Origin: Desertivirga brevis
GTDB taxonomy: Bacteria > Bacteroidota > Bacteroidia > Sphingobacteriales > Sphingobacteriaceae
Assembly (NCBI RefSeq): GCF_017355835.1
Contig: NZ_JAFEWF010000015.1
Location: 52,018 to 116,017 of the forward strand
Length of the DNA: 64,000 nt
Reading direction: 5' to 3'
Below the pieces are notes generated by a model. That model ran no database searches. It saw only the letters and a list, made by a program, of their open reading frames with translations, and was not told the DNA's origin. This document shows positions 35,314 through 44,674 of the stretch, in pieces. Positions within the stretch are counted from its first letter, which is position 1; the number at the start of each line of letters is the position of its first letter. The position numbers and the translations under genes are program-made.

Positions 35314-38300
35314 TTATAAACGAATGTTTGCACCGGCAGTAATCACCATAGGATTAGGATATCCAAAGCCCGGATTCTCAGGATCTATCCCGGTAAACGA
35401 CGTAGATTTCGCAAGGATGGCAAGGTTGTCTCCGCCAATGTACAGGCGAAGTGATTGCAGACCGATCCGGCTCACAGCCTGCTTCTTAAATGTGTAACCT
35501 AGCTGAGCGTTCCGAAGCTTCAGATAAGATCCGTTCTCAATATAATAAGTAGAGAACCTGCCCTCCCAGTTATTATCTGTAAGTGATAAAGCTGGAATAT
35601 CTGAACCCGGATTAGCAGGAGTCCATGCGTTAAGCAGACGCGTTCCTTTATTTGAGCCTGTTTCAGAAACACTCCAGAAATCAGTATGGTATTTAAAGCC
35701 ATTAACTACATCTACATCACCTATTCCCTGCAGTAAGAAAGAAAAGTCAATATTCTTGTAGTTTATATTAGCATTAAAACCATAGTTGAACTTTGGCAGA
35801 GGATTGCCTATCCAGGTCCTGTCATAATCATTGATCACACCATCGCTATTCAAATCACTATACCTGATCCTTCCCGGCGCTTTTCCATTCTGGTTAGCAT
35901 GAGCATCTACTTCGGCCTGAGATCTGAACAAGCCGTCAGCTACATAGCCAAAATGAGAACCAAGTGTGTAACCGAGGATATTTTGTCCTCTCCCATCTCC
36001 ACCATAAGCGTTTACCACTTCAGCAGGAAGCTTTGTTACTTTATTCCTAATCCGGTCAAAATTCGCGTTAAGATCTAACTTCAAGTCTTTCCCCAAAGAG
36101 CTTCTATGCCCCAGCATAAACTCCCAGCCTTTATTTTCCATTGATGCGCCGTTCACCCAACGGTTTCCACCTTCTCCCAGCACCCCTATGTACGGCGGCA
36201 ATAAAAGGATATCGGAAGTTTCTTTCGTAAAGTACTCGGCGCTACCGTAAAGCTTTTGCGACCACAAAGAAAAGTCAACACCCCAGTTACTATTTGTCGT
36301 AGCCTCCCAGCGAAGGTCGGCATTAGGGTTTTGGATAAGCTTATAGCCAGAGGGAAGGACACCGCTCTTATTTCCATTCAAATCGTAAGCTGTAGTATTG
36401 TAATCGGTTACATACAGGCCAAAGATGGCATTGTTATTAATCTCCTGATTACCTACTTTACCCCAGCTATAACGCAACTTCAGATCATCGAACGCCGATC
36501 CTAACTTCTTGAAAAACCCCTCTTCACTCAGTCTCCATCCAGCAGAGAATGCAGGAAAGGCGCCGAAACGATTATTCTGACCAAAACGGGAAGATCCATC
36601 ATAACGGATAGTTCCGGAGATCAAATAACGATCCTTGAAGGAGTAATTTGCCCTTGCGAGGTAAGAAAACAGCACATTCTTAGCACCGCTACCTCCATTA
36701 TCTTTTGTTCCTGTTCCGGCATCAAGGTACATGAAATCAGGGTCCTCTACTACAAAGCTCTCCCTTGAGGCCCAGAAGCTATTCAAGTTTTCCGTGTTTA
36801 GCTCCGTTCCTGCGAAAGCGTCTATACGATGATCTTTAATGACAGCGTTATAATTCAGAGTATTACTCCAGGTAGTTCTTACATTGTGACTCTGGTTTGA
36901 TTCGAGTCTGTTCACCGGATTATTCAAATAACCAGATTGATAGGCTTTACGCCATCTTCTAGCAGTATAGTTACCATAGTCTATACCAAAATTACTACGA
37001 AACTTCAGGTGCTTTGCCAATGAAAGGTCGCCATAGAAGTTGCCAAACAAGCGTGTATAGTCGTATCCGTTCTGTTTATTATCCTCCAACAGTCTTACCG
37101 GATTCTGTCTGTCATTCATTCCACCGATTGGACCGCCCCAACCAATACCGTCAACTGTATGAACAGGAATGATTGGTAGAGCTTGCATAGCTTCGTTCAA
37201 TGGTGTTGTCGAAACTTCATTTGTCTTATTGAAACTCAAGTTTTGACCAAGGACTAACTTGCCCTTAAATAACCTGTAATCTGAGTTCAGCCTCGCAGAG
37301 ATACGATCAAAACTATTTGTTTTGATCACGCCTTTATTATCAAAATAACCAAGAGATAAGAGGTAGTTGCCATTTTCAGTACCATTTGAGACAGATACAT
37401 CGTAGTTTTGAATAACGCCTGTTTCTGAAATTTCGTCAAACCAGTCTGTATTGGAAGCCCGTATAGTTTGATTAGCGTCAAGGTACTCTGGTATCAATAC
37501 TTTGCGAAGTGTTGGCTGGCCTGAAGCAGGATCAACTCCCCAATCGAATTTATATTGAATACTATTATTATCAGGAGTTGCGCCACTGTTAATACTAGCC
37601 TGCCACAACGCTCTACCATATCCTTCTGCATCAAGCATTTCTGTACGTGAATTATAATTTGAAAGGGATGTATAGGCATTTGCATTCAACTGAAGAGAGC
37701 CTTTCTTTCCGCGTTTTGTAGTAATTACAATTACTCCGTTTGCAGCTCTGGATCCATAGATACTTGCAGATGCAGCGTCTTTCAAAATCTGGATAGATTC
37801 GATGTCGGCCTGGTTCAGCTCGTGCATTCCCGCTTTAGTCGGCACTCCATCAATAACATACAGAGGATCATTATTATTCAAAGTACCTATACCGCGTATA
37901 CGAACTGTAGCTGGCGAGCTTGGAGAGCCATTACCAGTAATATAAACCCCGGCAACCTGGCCTTGCAATGCTTTCATCGGATTTGCGACTGATTGCTTCT
38001 TCATATCCGTCACATCCACTACTGCAACAGCGCCTGTAAGGTCTTTTTTCCTCTCCTGCTGATAACCTGTAACCACTACGCTTTCCAGGCTGGCAACACT
38101 TTCCTGAAGGCTTAGACTTAAGGTGTTGTCGTTTGCTCCCACCCGGTAAGTAAGCGATTCAAAACCTATATAGGTGATCCTTATCGTTTCTCCCGTTTGT
38201 GCTATAATATTAAATACACCATTAACATCTGTATTAGCCCCTTTCTTTGTTTGTTCATTTACAATCGACGCTCCGATAATGGGAGCACCACTTCCTTTCT

Positions 38301-38388
38301 CTGTTAGCTTTCCGGTGATCTTTCGCTCTTGCCCAGAGGCGGCCAGAACAGCCATGATCAATGGAATAATTAATAAAAGTTTTCTCAT
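35314..38388 (-). CDS. susC: SusC/RagA-family TonB-dependent outer-membrane transporter
   Basis: The 1,024-residue precursor has a signal peptide (about residues 1-19). A carboxypeptidase-regulatory-like domain (about 24-90, GAPIIGASI, NGVFNI, TYIGFE) is followed by the TonB box region (VVVTGYQ) and a plug domain with the SusC signature (VRIRGIGTL, DPLYVIDGVP, ASIYGSRAANGVI; about 110-230). The remaining 790 residues form the 22-strand barrel. It imports oligosaccharides with energy from TonB-ExbBD. It lies 22 bases behind the fructokinase gene, so the outer-membrane transporter is read from the same promoter as the permease and kinase. Confidence 0.97.
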   Translation of the reverse strand: MRKLLLIIPLIMAVLAASGQERKITGKLTEKGSGAPIIGASIVNEQTKKGANTDVNGVFNIIAQTGETIRITYIGFESLTYRVGANDNTLSLSLQESVASLESVVVTGYQQERKKDLTGAVAVVDVTDMKKQSVANPMKALQGQVAGVYITGNGSPSSPATVRIRGIGTLNNNDPLYVIDGVPTKAGMHELNQADIESIQILKDAASASIYGSRAANGVIVITTKRGKKGSLQLNANAYTSLSNYNSRTEMLDAEGYGRALWQASINSGATPDNNSIQYKFDWGVDPASGQPTLRKVLIPEYLDANQTIRASNTDWFDEISETGVIQNYDVSVSNGTENGNYLLSLGYFDNKGVIKTNSFDRISARLNSDYRLFKGKLVLGQNLSFNKTNEVSTTPLNEAMQALPIIPVHTVDGIGWGGPIGGMNDRQNPVRLLEDNKQNGYDYTRLFGNFYGDLSLAKHLKFRSNFGIDYGNYTARRWRKAYQSGYLNNPVNRLESNQSHNVRTTWSNTLNYNAVIKDHRIDAFAGTELNTENLNSFWASRESFVVEDPDFMYLDAGTGTKDNGGSGAKNVLFSYLARANYSFKDRYLISGTIRYDGSSRFGQNNRFGAFPAFSAGWRLSEEGFFKKLGSAFDDLKLRYSWGKVGNQEINNNAIFGLYVTDYNTTAYDLNGNKSGVLPSGYKLIQNPNADLRWEATTNSNWGVDFSLWSQKLYGSAEYFTKETSDILLLPPYIGVLGEGGNRWVNGASMENKGWEFMLGHRSSLGKDLKLDLNANFDRIRNKVTKLPAEVVNAYGGDGRGQNILGYTLGSHFGYVADGLFRSQAEVDAHANQNGKAPGRIRYSDLNSDGVINDYDRTWIGNPLPKFNYGFNANINYKNIDFSFLLQGIGDVDVVNGFKYHTDFWSVSETGSNKGTRLLNAWTPANPGSDIPALSLTDNNWEGRFSTYYIENGSYLKLRNAQLGYTFKKQAVSRIGLQSLRLYIGGDNLAILAKSTSFTGIDPENPGFGYPNPMVITAGANIRL

Positions 38389-38410
38389 GATTTAATTGGT
38401 TAATTAGTTT

Positions 38411-39340
38411 TTACTTGCTTAAGAATTGGCTCGTTACGCTTAATTCATTTCTCCATATAAATTGTTCCAAATCATACTTTTTATAATCGGGACAAGCACC
38501 CGATTGCATCGTTACATAGGCACCTAATGCCGAAGCATAACTTAAAATACCTTCAATACTTTCACCTTTTAGTTTTTGCGATAAAAATGCGGCGAGAAAA
38601 GAATCGCCACTACCGACAGTATCGTTCACCTTCACTTTATATGCCGGGTAATTGCACTGCGCGTGCCGGGTATAATAAGAAGCACCCGAACTCCCCTTCG
38701 TTACTACTATTTCCTCTATCCCAAATTCCTCCTGCAGCAAGTTGATCTTATCCCACTCTTTTGAACATGAAGAACTGAACCAGCTGCTAAGCAGATTTAA
38801 CTCGTGAACGTTCAATTTCAGGACATCAGTTTTGCGCAGAAGCAGGGTAAGGATATCAGGAGAATAATAAGGTTCGCGTAAATTGACATCAAAAACCCGG
38901 TATTTCGCCTTTTCCAAAAGTGAATTCAAAGATTTAAAAGAAACTGTACGACGTGCAGCAAGACTTCCAAAAACAAAAGCATCAGCTTCAGCTACAAGAG
39001 AATCGAGTTCATCGCTTACTTCGATAAAATCCCATGCTACCGGCTCTACAATATCGTAGGAGACCTCATTATCTGCACCGATCACAACTTCAACCGTTGA
39101 GGTAGGATAGCTGGCATCTATTTGACAATGATTAGTAGACAATCCTTTTGACCTTAAAAAATCTAATATATCACGACCATTAGCATCATCTCCAACACGG
39201 CTTATCAGGGTACTTTCAACTCCAAGTTGATTCAAATGATAAGCTACATTCATTGGAGCCCCACCAGGCTTCTTTCCTGTTGGAAGATTATCCCATAGGA
39301 TTTCGCCGAAGCATACTACTTTTCGTTTCATTTCTTGCAT
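38411..39340 (-). CDS. PfkB-family fructokinase
   Basis: This 309-residue cytoplasmic sugar kinase carries the PfkB N-terminal signature (FGEILWDNLP and GGAPMNVAYHL) and the C-terminal signature with catalytic Asp246 (DTVGSGDSF). The length is normal. It phosphorylates fructose to fructose-6-phosphate, the final step of the fructan route encoded here, as BT1757 does in B. thetaiotaomicron. It lies 20 bases behind the permease gene and 22 bases before susC. Specificity for fructose is inferred from context and from resemblance to fructokinases. Confidence 0.92.
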   Translation of the reverse strand: MQEMKRKVVCFGEILWDNLPTGKKPGGAPMNVAYHLNQLGVESTLISRVGDDANGRDILDFLRSKGLSTNHCQIDASYPTSTVEVVIGADNEVSYDIVEPVAWDFIEVSDELDSLVAEADAFVFGSLAARRTVSFKSLNSLLEKAKYRVFDVNLREPYYSPDILTLLLRKTDVLKLNVHELNLLSSWFSSSCSKEWDKINLLQEEFGIEEIVVTKGSSGASYYTRHAQCNYPAYKVKVNDTVGSGDSFLAAFLSQKLKGESIEGILSYASALGAYVTMQSGACPDYKKYDLEQFIWRNELSVTSQFLSK

Positions 39341-39360
39341 GTATATTGTTTTTAATAGAA

Positions 39361-40683
39361 TTAATGCATCATCATATTATGTTCGATCTGCTCAAGCGAC
39401 TTTCCTTTCGTTTCAGGCATTAAGCGCCATACAAATAGCAACTGCAGCACCATCATAGCGCTGAAAAACATGAAAGTTGTACCACCACCTAATTTTTCAG
39501 CGAAATATGGAAAGCTGAAAGCAACGATAGCTGCCATAATCCAGTGTGTAAAACTGCCTAGCGTTTGACCTTTTGCTCTAACTTCATTTGGAAAGATCTC
39601 GGAAATGAATACCCATATTACAGCTCCCTGAGAGAACGCAAAAAAGGCAATGTAGATCATCAGATAGAAAGTTATAGCCATGCCACTGAAGTTGCCTGAG
39701 AAGAAAGTATTGGAAACTAGCCCGAGAGACAGGATCAATCCGATGGAACCAATAAGCATCAGTGTTCTTCTCCCAATTTTGTCAATAAAGCCAATGGCTA
39801 TCAAAGTAAAGGTAAAGTTAACCATCCCGATACCCACAGTAGAAAGCAGGGAAGTATGAGCTCCTAATCCAGCCATTTCAAAAATTCGGGGAGCGTAATA
39901 AATGATAGCGTTGATTCCCGACACCTGGTTAAATATTGCGAATAATACAGCTAGTGTAATCGGGAACTTGTACTTCTTCGATAGTAGTTTCTCGTTCGAC
40001 TTGTGACTTTTTTGCGCGTTCGAGATTGAAGCAAGCTCTTCATGGCAGTTAAGTGGATTGATCCTCTTTAATACAGCAAGTGCTTCCTCTTTTCTATCCT
40101 TATGTAATACTAACCAGCGTGGGCTCTCAGGCACCAGGAAAATTAGAACGTAAAAAATAGCGGAAGGTACAGCCTGTATACCAAGCATCCACCTCCATGA
40201 TCCATCTCCACCCTGTCCGATAATATAATTTGATAAGTAAGAAATCAGGATGCCCAGAACAACATTGAACTGAAACAATCCCACGAGCCTGCCTCTGGAA
40301 TTTGCAGGGGATATTTCCGATATATAAATAGGAGCGGTTACCGATGATATCCCCACACCAAAACCTCCTAATAGTCTAAAGGCCAGAAAAACAAACCAGT
40401 TAGTTGCCAAAGCGGTGCCCAGAGAAGAAAGCAAGTAAAGTGCGGCAACGAGAAATAAGGTCTTTTTACGGCCAAATTTATCAGAAGGGATAGAGCCAAG
40501 TAAGGAGCCAAGAACAGTTCCTATTAAGGCAATAGACACTGTGAGTCCGTGTTCAAATACATTAAGGTTCCAGTACGCCTGGATTGATTTTTCAGCACCC
40601 GATATAACCGCCGTATCAAAACCAAACAGGAACCCTCCTAAAGCCACCACCAGTGACCACGCAATAACAGAATTTTTTCGCAT
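39361..40683 (-). CDS. Sugar:H+ symporter of the major facilitator superfamily (sugar porter family)
   Basis: This 440-residue inner-membrane protein has about twelve hydrophobic segments. Sugar-porter motifs are clear: FGFDTAVISGA in helix 1, DKFGRKKT in the first inner loop, ISEISPANSRGRL after helix 4, PESPRWL before the central loop, DKIGRR in the second half and PETKGKSLE at the C-terminus. It matches the permease of the B. thetaiotaomicron fructan locus (BT1758) in position and type, so fructose import is the likely role. It is the first gene of the susCD unit; tandem palindromes stand immediately before its start codon. Confidence 0.94.
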   Translation of the reverse strand: MRKNSVIAWSLVVALGGFLFGFDTAVISGAEKSIQAYWNLNVFEHGLTVSIALIGTVLGSLLGSIPSDKFGRKKTLFLVAALYLLSSLGTALATNWFVFLAFRLLGGFGVGISSVTAPIYISEISPANSRGRLVGLFQFNVVLGILISYLSNYIIGQGGDGSWRWMLGIQAVPSAIFYVLIFLVPESPRWLVLHKDRKEEALAVLKRINPLNCHEELASISNAQKSHKSNEKLLSKKYKFPITLAVLFAIFNQVSGINAIIYYAPRIFEMAGLGAHTSLLSTVGIGMVNFTFTLIAIGFIDKIGRRTLMLIGSIGLILSLGLVSNTFFSGNFSGMAITFYLMIYIAFFAFSQGAVIWVFISEIFPNEVRAKGQTLGSFTHWIMAAIVAFSFPYFAEKLGGGTTFMFFSAMMVLQLLFVWRLMPETKGKSLEQIEHNMMMH

Positions 40684-40685
40684 AA

Positions 40686-40717
40686 CTAAATTAGGTTTAC
40701 GGCTCCTAAATTAGGTT
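40686..40717 (-). repeat. Tandem 12-bp direct repeat of a palindrome before the permease start codon
   Basis: CTAAATTAGGTT occurs at 40686-40697 and again at 40706-40717, spaced by 20 bases, about two helical turns. The core CTAAATTAG is an odd palindrome. The nearer copy ends 2 bases before the ATG. The pair could be an operator or a duplicated translation-initiation region. Confidence 0.6.
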
Positions 40718-40740
40718 GTCGGCTTCCCGGCAGCGTCCAA

Positions 40741-40759
40741 TTCTGTTTCAATTTGATTA
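40741..40759 (-). promoter_or_regulatory. Candidate operator of the permease/susCD unit
   Basis: TTCTGTTTCAATTTGATTA on the plus strand differs at one base from the copy at 26982-27000 upstream of the second fructan unit. It is 58-76 bases upstream of the permease start, a suitable place for an activator of the hybrid two-component type. Confidence 0.5.
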
Positions 40760-41462
40760 AGTATTCAATCCGGGTAAAAAAGCATGTAATACGCTTAAAA
40801 AAATAGCTTTTTACTGCCAATTCCCGATATTTCTTCTATAATGATTTTAGATTTTGTACCAGCAACTTTTAAAATTATATCGTAAAAAAAACAATCCTTA
40901 AGCTCAGCATAGATACCAGGATTTGCAGCAAGGCGTCTAAACTGCCCAATTTTGATTCATTGACCTGATTTCGTGCCAAAATGCGTCCATTATATTTACC
41001 TCGCCCGTGGAAATGTTCAACTCGAATTGCTGGTAGTCATACCAATATAAAATACCAAGGATAAATGAGACCGTTAATCTCCATACTCTTTAATCCCAAC
41101 CTTTTATTAATACGCAGGGAAAAGTTCAATGGCTTTAGGACAACATTATACTACTGGTTCAAATAAATTATCAAATGCTTTCCCAGAACTAAAATTTATT
41201 CTATAAATTTTGTACCAATTGATTTCAAAAGCCAAAAAACATTCAATCAATTGAAATACTGAAAATTGAGAATCACAACCGCAGTCAAAAACCTTGCTCA
41301 CTTTCACTTTTGTTGCACAACATTTAAGTATTGTACCTTTCCAATTGCTAATTGGTTAAAGTAAATACAACAGCAGTAGTGCACAGCTTCTGAACATTAA
41401 TAAGAGATTTCTCCAATAAGATTTATTTTAGTAAATTCAATTAACCAGTTATTCCTCCCGTT
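40760..41462. other. Divergent intergenic region between the permease and hybrid-sensor genes
   Basis: No gene is supported in these 703 AT-rich bases. They hold several inverted repeats near the sensor gene: CCAATT-GCT-AATTGG (41341-41355) and TGTTG-CA-CAACA (41311-41322). AATCAATTGAAATACTGAA (41244-41262) loosely resembles the reverse complement of the shared operator. No convincing TAnnTTTG box was found for either direction, which is common for activator-dependent promoters. Confidence 0.45.
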
Positions 41463-44270
41463 ATGTTTAATAATCATGCAATAACGTTTCTTGCATCTTT
41501 GGCGAACCACCTGAGATTACTTTGTCTGACACTAGTTCTGATTTTCAGTAGCTGCGTAAAGAACAAAACAGCACCGAAAAAAGAAGAATATGTAATTGGA
41601 TTTTCCCAGTGTGTCGGCTCGGATCAATGGCGAAAAACAATGTTAGACGAGATGAAGCGGGAGCTTGTCTTTCATTCGGGAGTTACCTTACTTTATGAAG
41701 ATGCCAATAACAGTAGTAATATACAGGTAGAACAGGTAAAAAGCCTATTAGAGCGAAAAATAGACTTGCTCATTATTTCTCCCAATGAAGCCAAACCGTT
41801 GACCCCAATAGTTGAAGAAGCATTCAATAACGGGATCCCTGTAGTTGTTATCGATAGAAAAACATCGTCGAAGCTTTATACCGCCTATGTAGGGGCTAAT
41901 AATTATGAAATAGGAAAAATGGCCGGAGAATATCTGGCTAACCGGCTAAAACAAAGGGGAAAAGTGATCGAAGTAATGGGACTTCCCGGTTCTTCCCCCG
42001 CTATTGAAAGACAACGTGGTTTTTACGATGGTGTTAAGGCTTTTCCGGGAATCGACATAGTAAAGCAAGTATATGGAAACTGGCTTATCAATAAGGCGGA
42101 ACAGGAAGTCTTAAACCTTAAAGATGCTAAAATAGATGCCGTTTTTGCGCATAATGATCAGATGGCACTTGGTTCCTACAACGCGCTTAAGAAACGCAAA
42201 GCTGAGGCTGGAGTGAAGATCATCGGTGTAGATGCACTCTCTGACAACGGTCAGCAGCTGGTGGCTAATAGCATTTTAACAGCTTCGATGCTCTACCCCA
42301 CCGGAGGAAAAGAGGCTGTAAGAACAGCGCTTGCGATATTGAATAAAGAACCTTTCGAAAAAGAGAATATTCTAAAAACTGTTGTTATAGATTCGACTAA
42401 CGTACAGCTGATGAAAATGCAATCTGAGAAGATCGACAGTCAGCAAAAAGATATCAAAAAGCAACAGGATATGCTCGACGAGCAGAATCGCATCTATAAA
42501 GACCAGCAGTCTGTTCTGAATATTCTGGTAGTGAGTTTGGTATTAGCTTTGGTTTTCGGAGGAGTAGCTTTAATCGCATTAACGGAAAACTGGAAGAACA
42601 ATAAAAAACTGGAGGCAAAGAATTTCGAGATCACCCAGCAGCAACAGCAGTTATTGGAGATGTCAGAAAGGGCAAAGGTGGCATCGGAAGCGAAGTTCAA
42701 CTTCTTCACCAACATTTCCCATGAATTCAGAACACCGCTTACCCTGATCCTAAGTCCGCTTGAAGATGTTATTGCAGATCCAAAGCTTCCCCTCCAGGCA
42801 AAAGATAACTTGAAGCTTATTAACCGAAATGTACTCCGGCTTCTTCGAATGGTGAATCAATTAATTGACTTCCGCAAGATTGAATATGATGGTATGAGGC
42901 TTAGCGCAAGCGAGAATAATCTTATTGCTTTTACCAGAGAGATTCTTAGCTCCTTCAGGGATTTGGCTGCGAAAAGAAGGATCGATCTTAAACTTGTTTC
43001 GCCAGCTAAGGAGATTTCAGTATGGTACGATTCAAACATGTTGGATAAAGTATTATTCAATCTTTTATCAAACTCCTTTAAATTCACACGCGACGGAGGA
43101 AAAATTACGATCAGCATTCGCAGAGCTGAGGATGGAAAAAATATAGAAATCAATGTACAGGATACAGGGATAGGAATGTCTGAAGAAGAACGGGAACATG
43201 CGTTTGACCTGTTTTATCAGGGTAAGGTTGATCAATTTAAAGGCTCGGGGCTCGGACTGGCACTGACTAAGGAAATTATCCAGTTACACAAAGGGGATAT
43301 CAAGGTTAAGAGCGAGCAGGGTATTGGAACCGCTTTTACTATCCTACTGCCTGAAGGATCTTCTCATTTGGCAGAATCTGAAAAAGTTACAGGACTTTCC
43401 GAGGCAGACCAGAACTATAATAGCATAAAAATTTATACCACAGACCTGGAAAACTCTGAAGTTGAAGCTAAGGAAAAAGCATTTGATTCTCCAAAAGACC
43501 TTTCACTGCTGATCATTGAAGACAATGAAGATCTGAGAGGATTTCTGCAACAGAAATTCTCTGACGAATATGAAGTATTCACGAGTGCAGACGGACTACA
43601 GGGAATTCGAGAGGCTTTCGACCGAGTGCCTGATCTGATTATTTCAGACGTGGTATTGCCATCGAAGACTGGGACAGAAATTGCCCAGCTTCTTAAGAAT
43701 GACATCAGGACCTCGCATATTCCAATAATCCTTTTGACTGCCAAAGGCAGCGCAGAACAACAAATTGAAGGCATGAATGCTATGGCTGATGCTTACATCA
43801 CCAAGCCATTCAATTTGCAGTACCTGAAAGCAAGCGTTAAAAACCTGTTGCGCAACCGAAATCTTTTAAAATCAAGGTTCACTACCGAGCTTCCATCAGA
43901 CCACAAACAAAACATTAGTAGTAAACTCGACAAGAAGTTCATGAACGAATTCTCGGGAATTGTAGAGAGTAATTTAGCCAACGAGAACTTTAGTGTAGAC
44001 GATATCTGCAAGGGTATGGGTATCTCAAGGATTCAGTTATATAGGAAAGTAAAGGCATTAATGGATACCAGCATTACAGATTATATCTTAAGTCGCCGGT
44101 TGCAAAAAGCAAAGTATCTGTTATTGAATGAGAACTTAACCATTTCAGAAATAACTTACCAGGTTGGCTTTTCCTCCCCTACTTATTTTTCAACCGTATT
44201 TAAAGCACAGTACAAGTGTACCCCTTCAGAATTCAAACGGAACAATGGCAGCGTGTCCAATAAAAAGTAA
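41463..44270 (+). CDS. Hybrid two-component sensor-regulator with periplasmic sugar-binding domain
   Basis: The protein is 935 residues. After a leader with a lipobox-like end (IFSSC, Cys31) comes a type I periplasmic-binding/LacI-like sensor (about 45-330: VIGFSQCVGSD, VIDRKTSS, DAVFAHNDQMALG). A Gln-rich coiled coil and one membrane helix (about 352-374) follow. Inside the cell are a histidine kinase (His420 in ISHEFRTPL; GTGIGMS-type ATP motifs as DTGIGMS and GSGLGLAL), a receiver (phospho-acceptor Asp729 in IISDVVLP) and an AraC helix-turn-helix (SEITYQVGFSS). This is the architecture of BT1754, which binds fructose. It most likely senses periplasmic fructose and activates the flanking fructan units. 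Confidence 0.95.
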   Translation: MFNNHAITFLASLANHLRLLCLTLVLIFSSCVKNKTAPKKEEYVIGFSQCVGSDQWRKTMLDEMKRELVFHSGVTLLYEDANNSSNIQVEQVKSLLERKIDLLIISPNEAKPLTPIVEEAFNNGIPVVVIDRKTSSKLYTAYVGANNYEIGKMAGEYLANRLKQRGKVIEVMGLPGSSPAIERQRGFYDGVKAFPGIDIVKQVYGNWLINKAEQEVLNLKDAKIDAVFAHNDQMALGSYNALKKRKAEAGVKIIGVDALSDNGQQLVANSILTASMLYPTGGKEAVRTALAILNKEPFEKENILKTVVIDSTNVQLMKMQSEKIDSQQKDIKKQQDMLDEQNRIYKDQQSVLNILVVSLVLALVFGGVALIALTENWKNNKKLEAKNFEITQQQQQLLEMSERAKVASEAKFNFFTNISHEFRTPLTLILSPLEDVIADPKLPLQAKDNLKLINRNVLRLLRMVNQLIDFRKIEYDGMRLSASENNLIAFTREILSSFRDLAAKRRIDLKLVSPAKEISVWYDSNMLDKVLFNLLSNSFKFTRDGGKITISIRRAEDGKNIEINVQDTGIGMSEEEREHAFDLFYQGKVDQFKGSGLGLALTKEIIQLHKGDIKVKSEQGIGTAFTILLPEGSSHLAESEKVTGLSEADQNYNSIKIYTTDLENSEVEAKEKAFDSPKDLSLLIIEDNEDLRGFLQQKFSDEYEVFTSADGLQGIREAFDRVPDLIISDVVLPSKTGTEIAQLLKNDIRTSHIPIILLTAKGSAEQQIEGMNAMADAYITKPFNLQYLKASVKNLLRNRNLLKSRFTTELPSDHKQNISSKLDKKFMNEFSGIVESNLANENFSVDDICKGMGISRIQLYRKVKALMDTSITDYILSRRLQKAKYLLLNENLTISEITYQVGFSSPTYFSTVFKAQYKCTPSEFKRNNGSVSNKK

Positions 44271-44674
44271 ATCGCTTATTCAAGCAGTATCTGATTTATA
44301 AACTCACTTATTCATCCAATCTCTCATTCACTCCCTCTTTCGTTGTGTTCCATTTATTCCCGGATTCAAAATTGAAAACGAAAGAAATAAAATTAAAGCA
44401 AGGGGCCATCACAATCATATAAAAACTATATAAACCACTCACTTCTAACATTTTAAAAACAGATTAATATCTTAAACCAATTGATATAATTTCGAATATA
44501 ACCACTTGCCACATCTCCTATATTTGATTCAGTTTAAACGATACAGACTGTCAGTCCCGCATTAATTAATCATTTAATCAATTAACCGTGCCTTCACGGT
44601 ATTCGACCAGTTTCAGCTTTGCATGCAAGTAATGAACTTAACTGGTCTTTAAAAACTAACTAAAATAAACAACC
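44271..44674. other. Intergenic region between the sensor and the second GH32-like lipoprotein
   Basis: These 404 bases contain no supported gene. TATATTTG at 44519-44526 fits a plus-strand -7 box and would give a leader of about 140 bases. A partial match to the shared operator, CAAAATTGAAAACGAA (44367-44382), lies about 140 bases further upstream. Sensor control of the next gene is therefore plausible but unproven. Confidence 0.4.

Noticed and set aside
39361..44270. Long ORFs antisense to the fructan genes
   Set aside because: They are shadows of clear genes in other frames, with no family motifs or start context.
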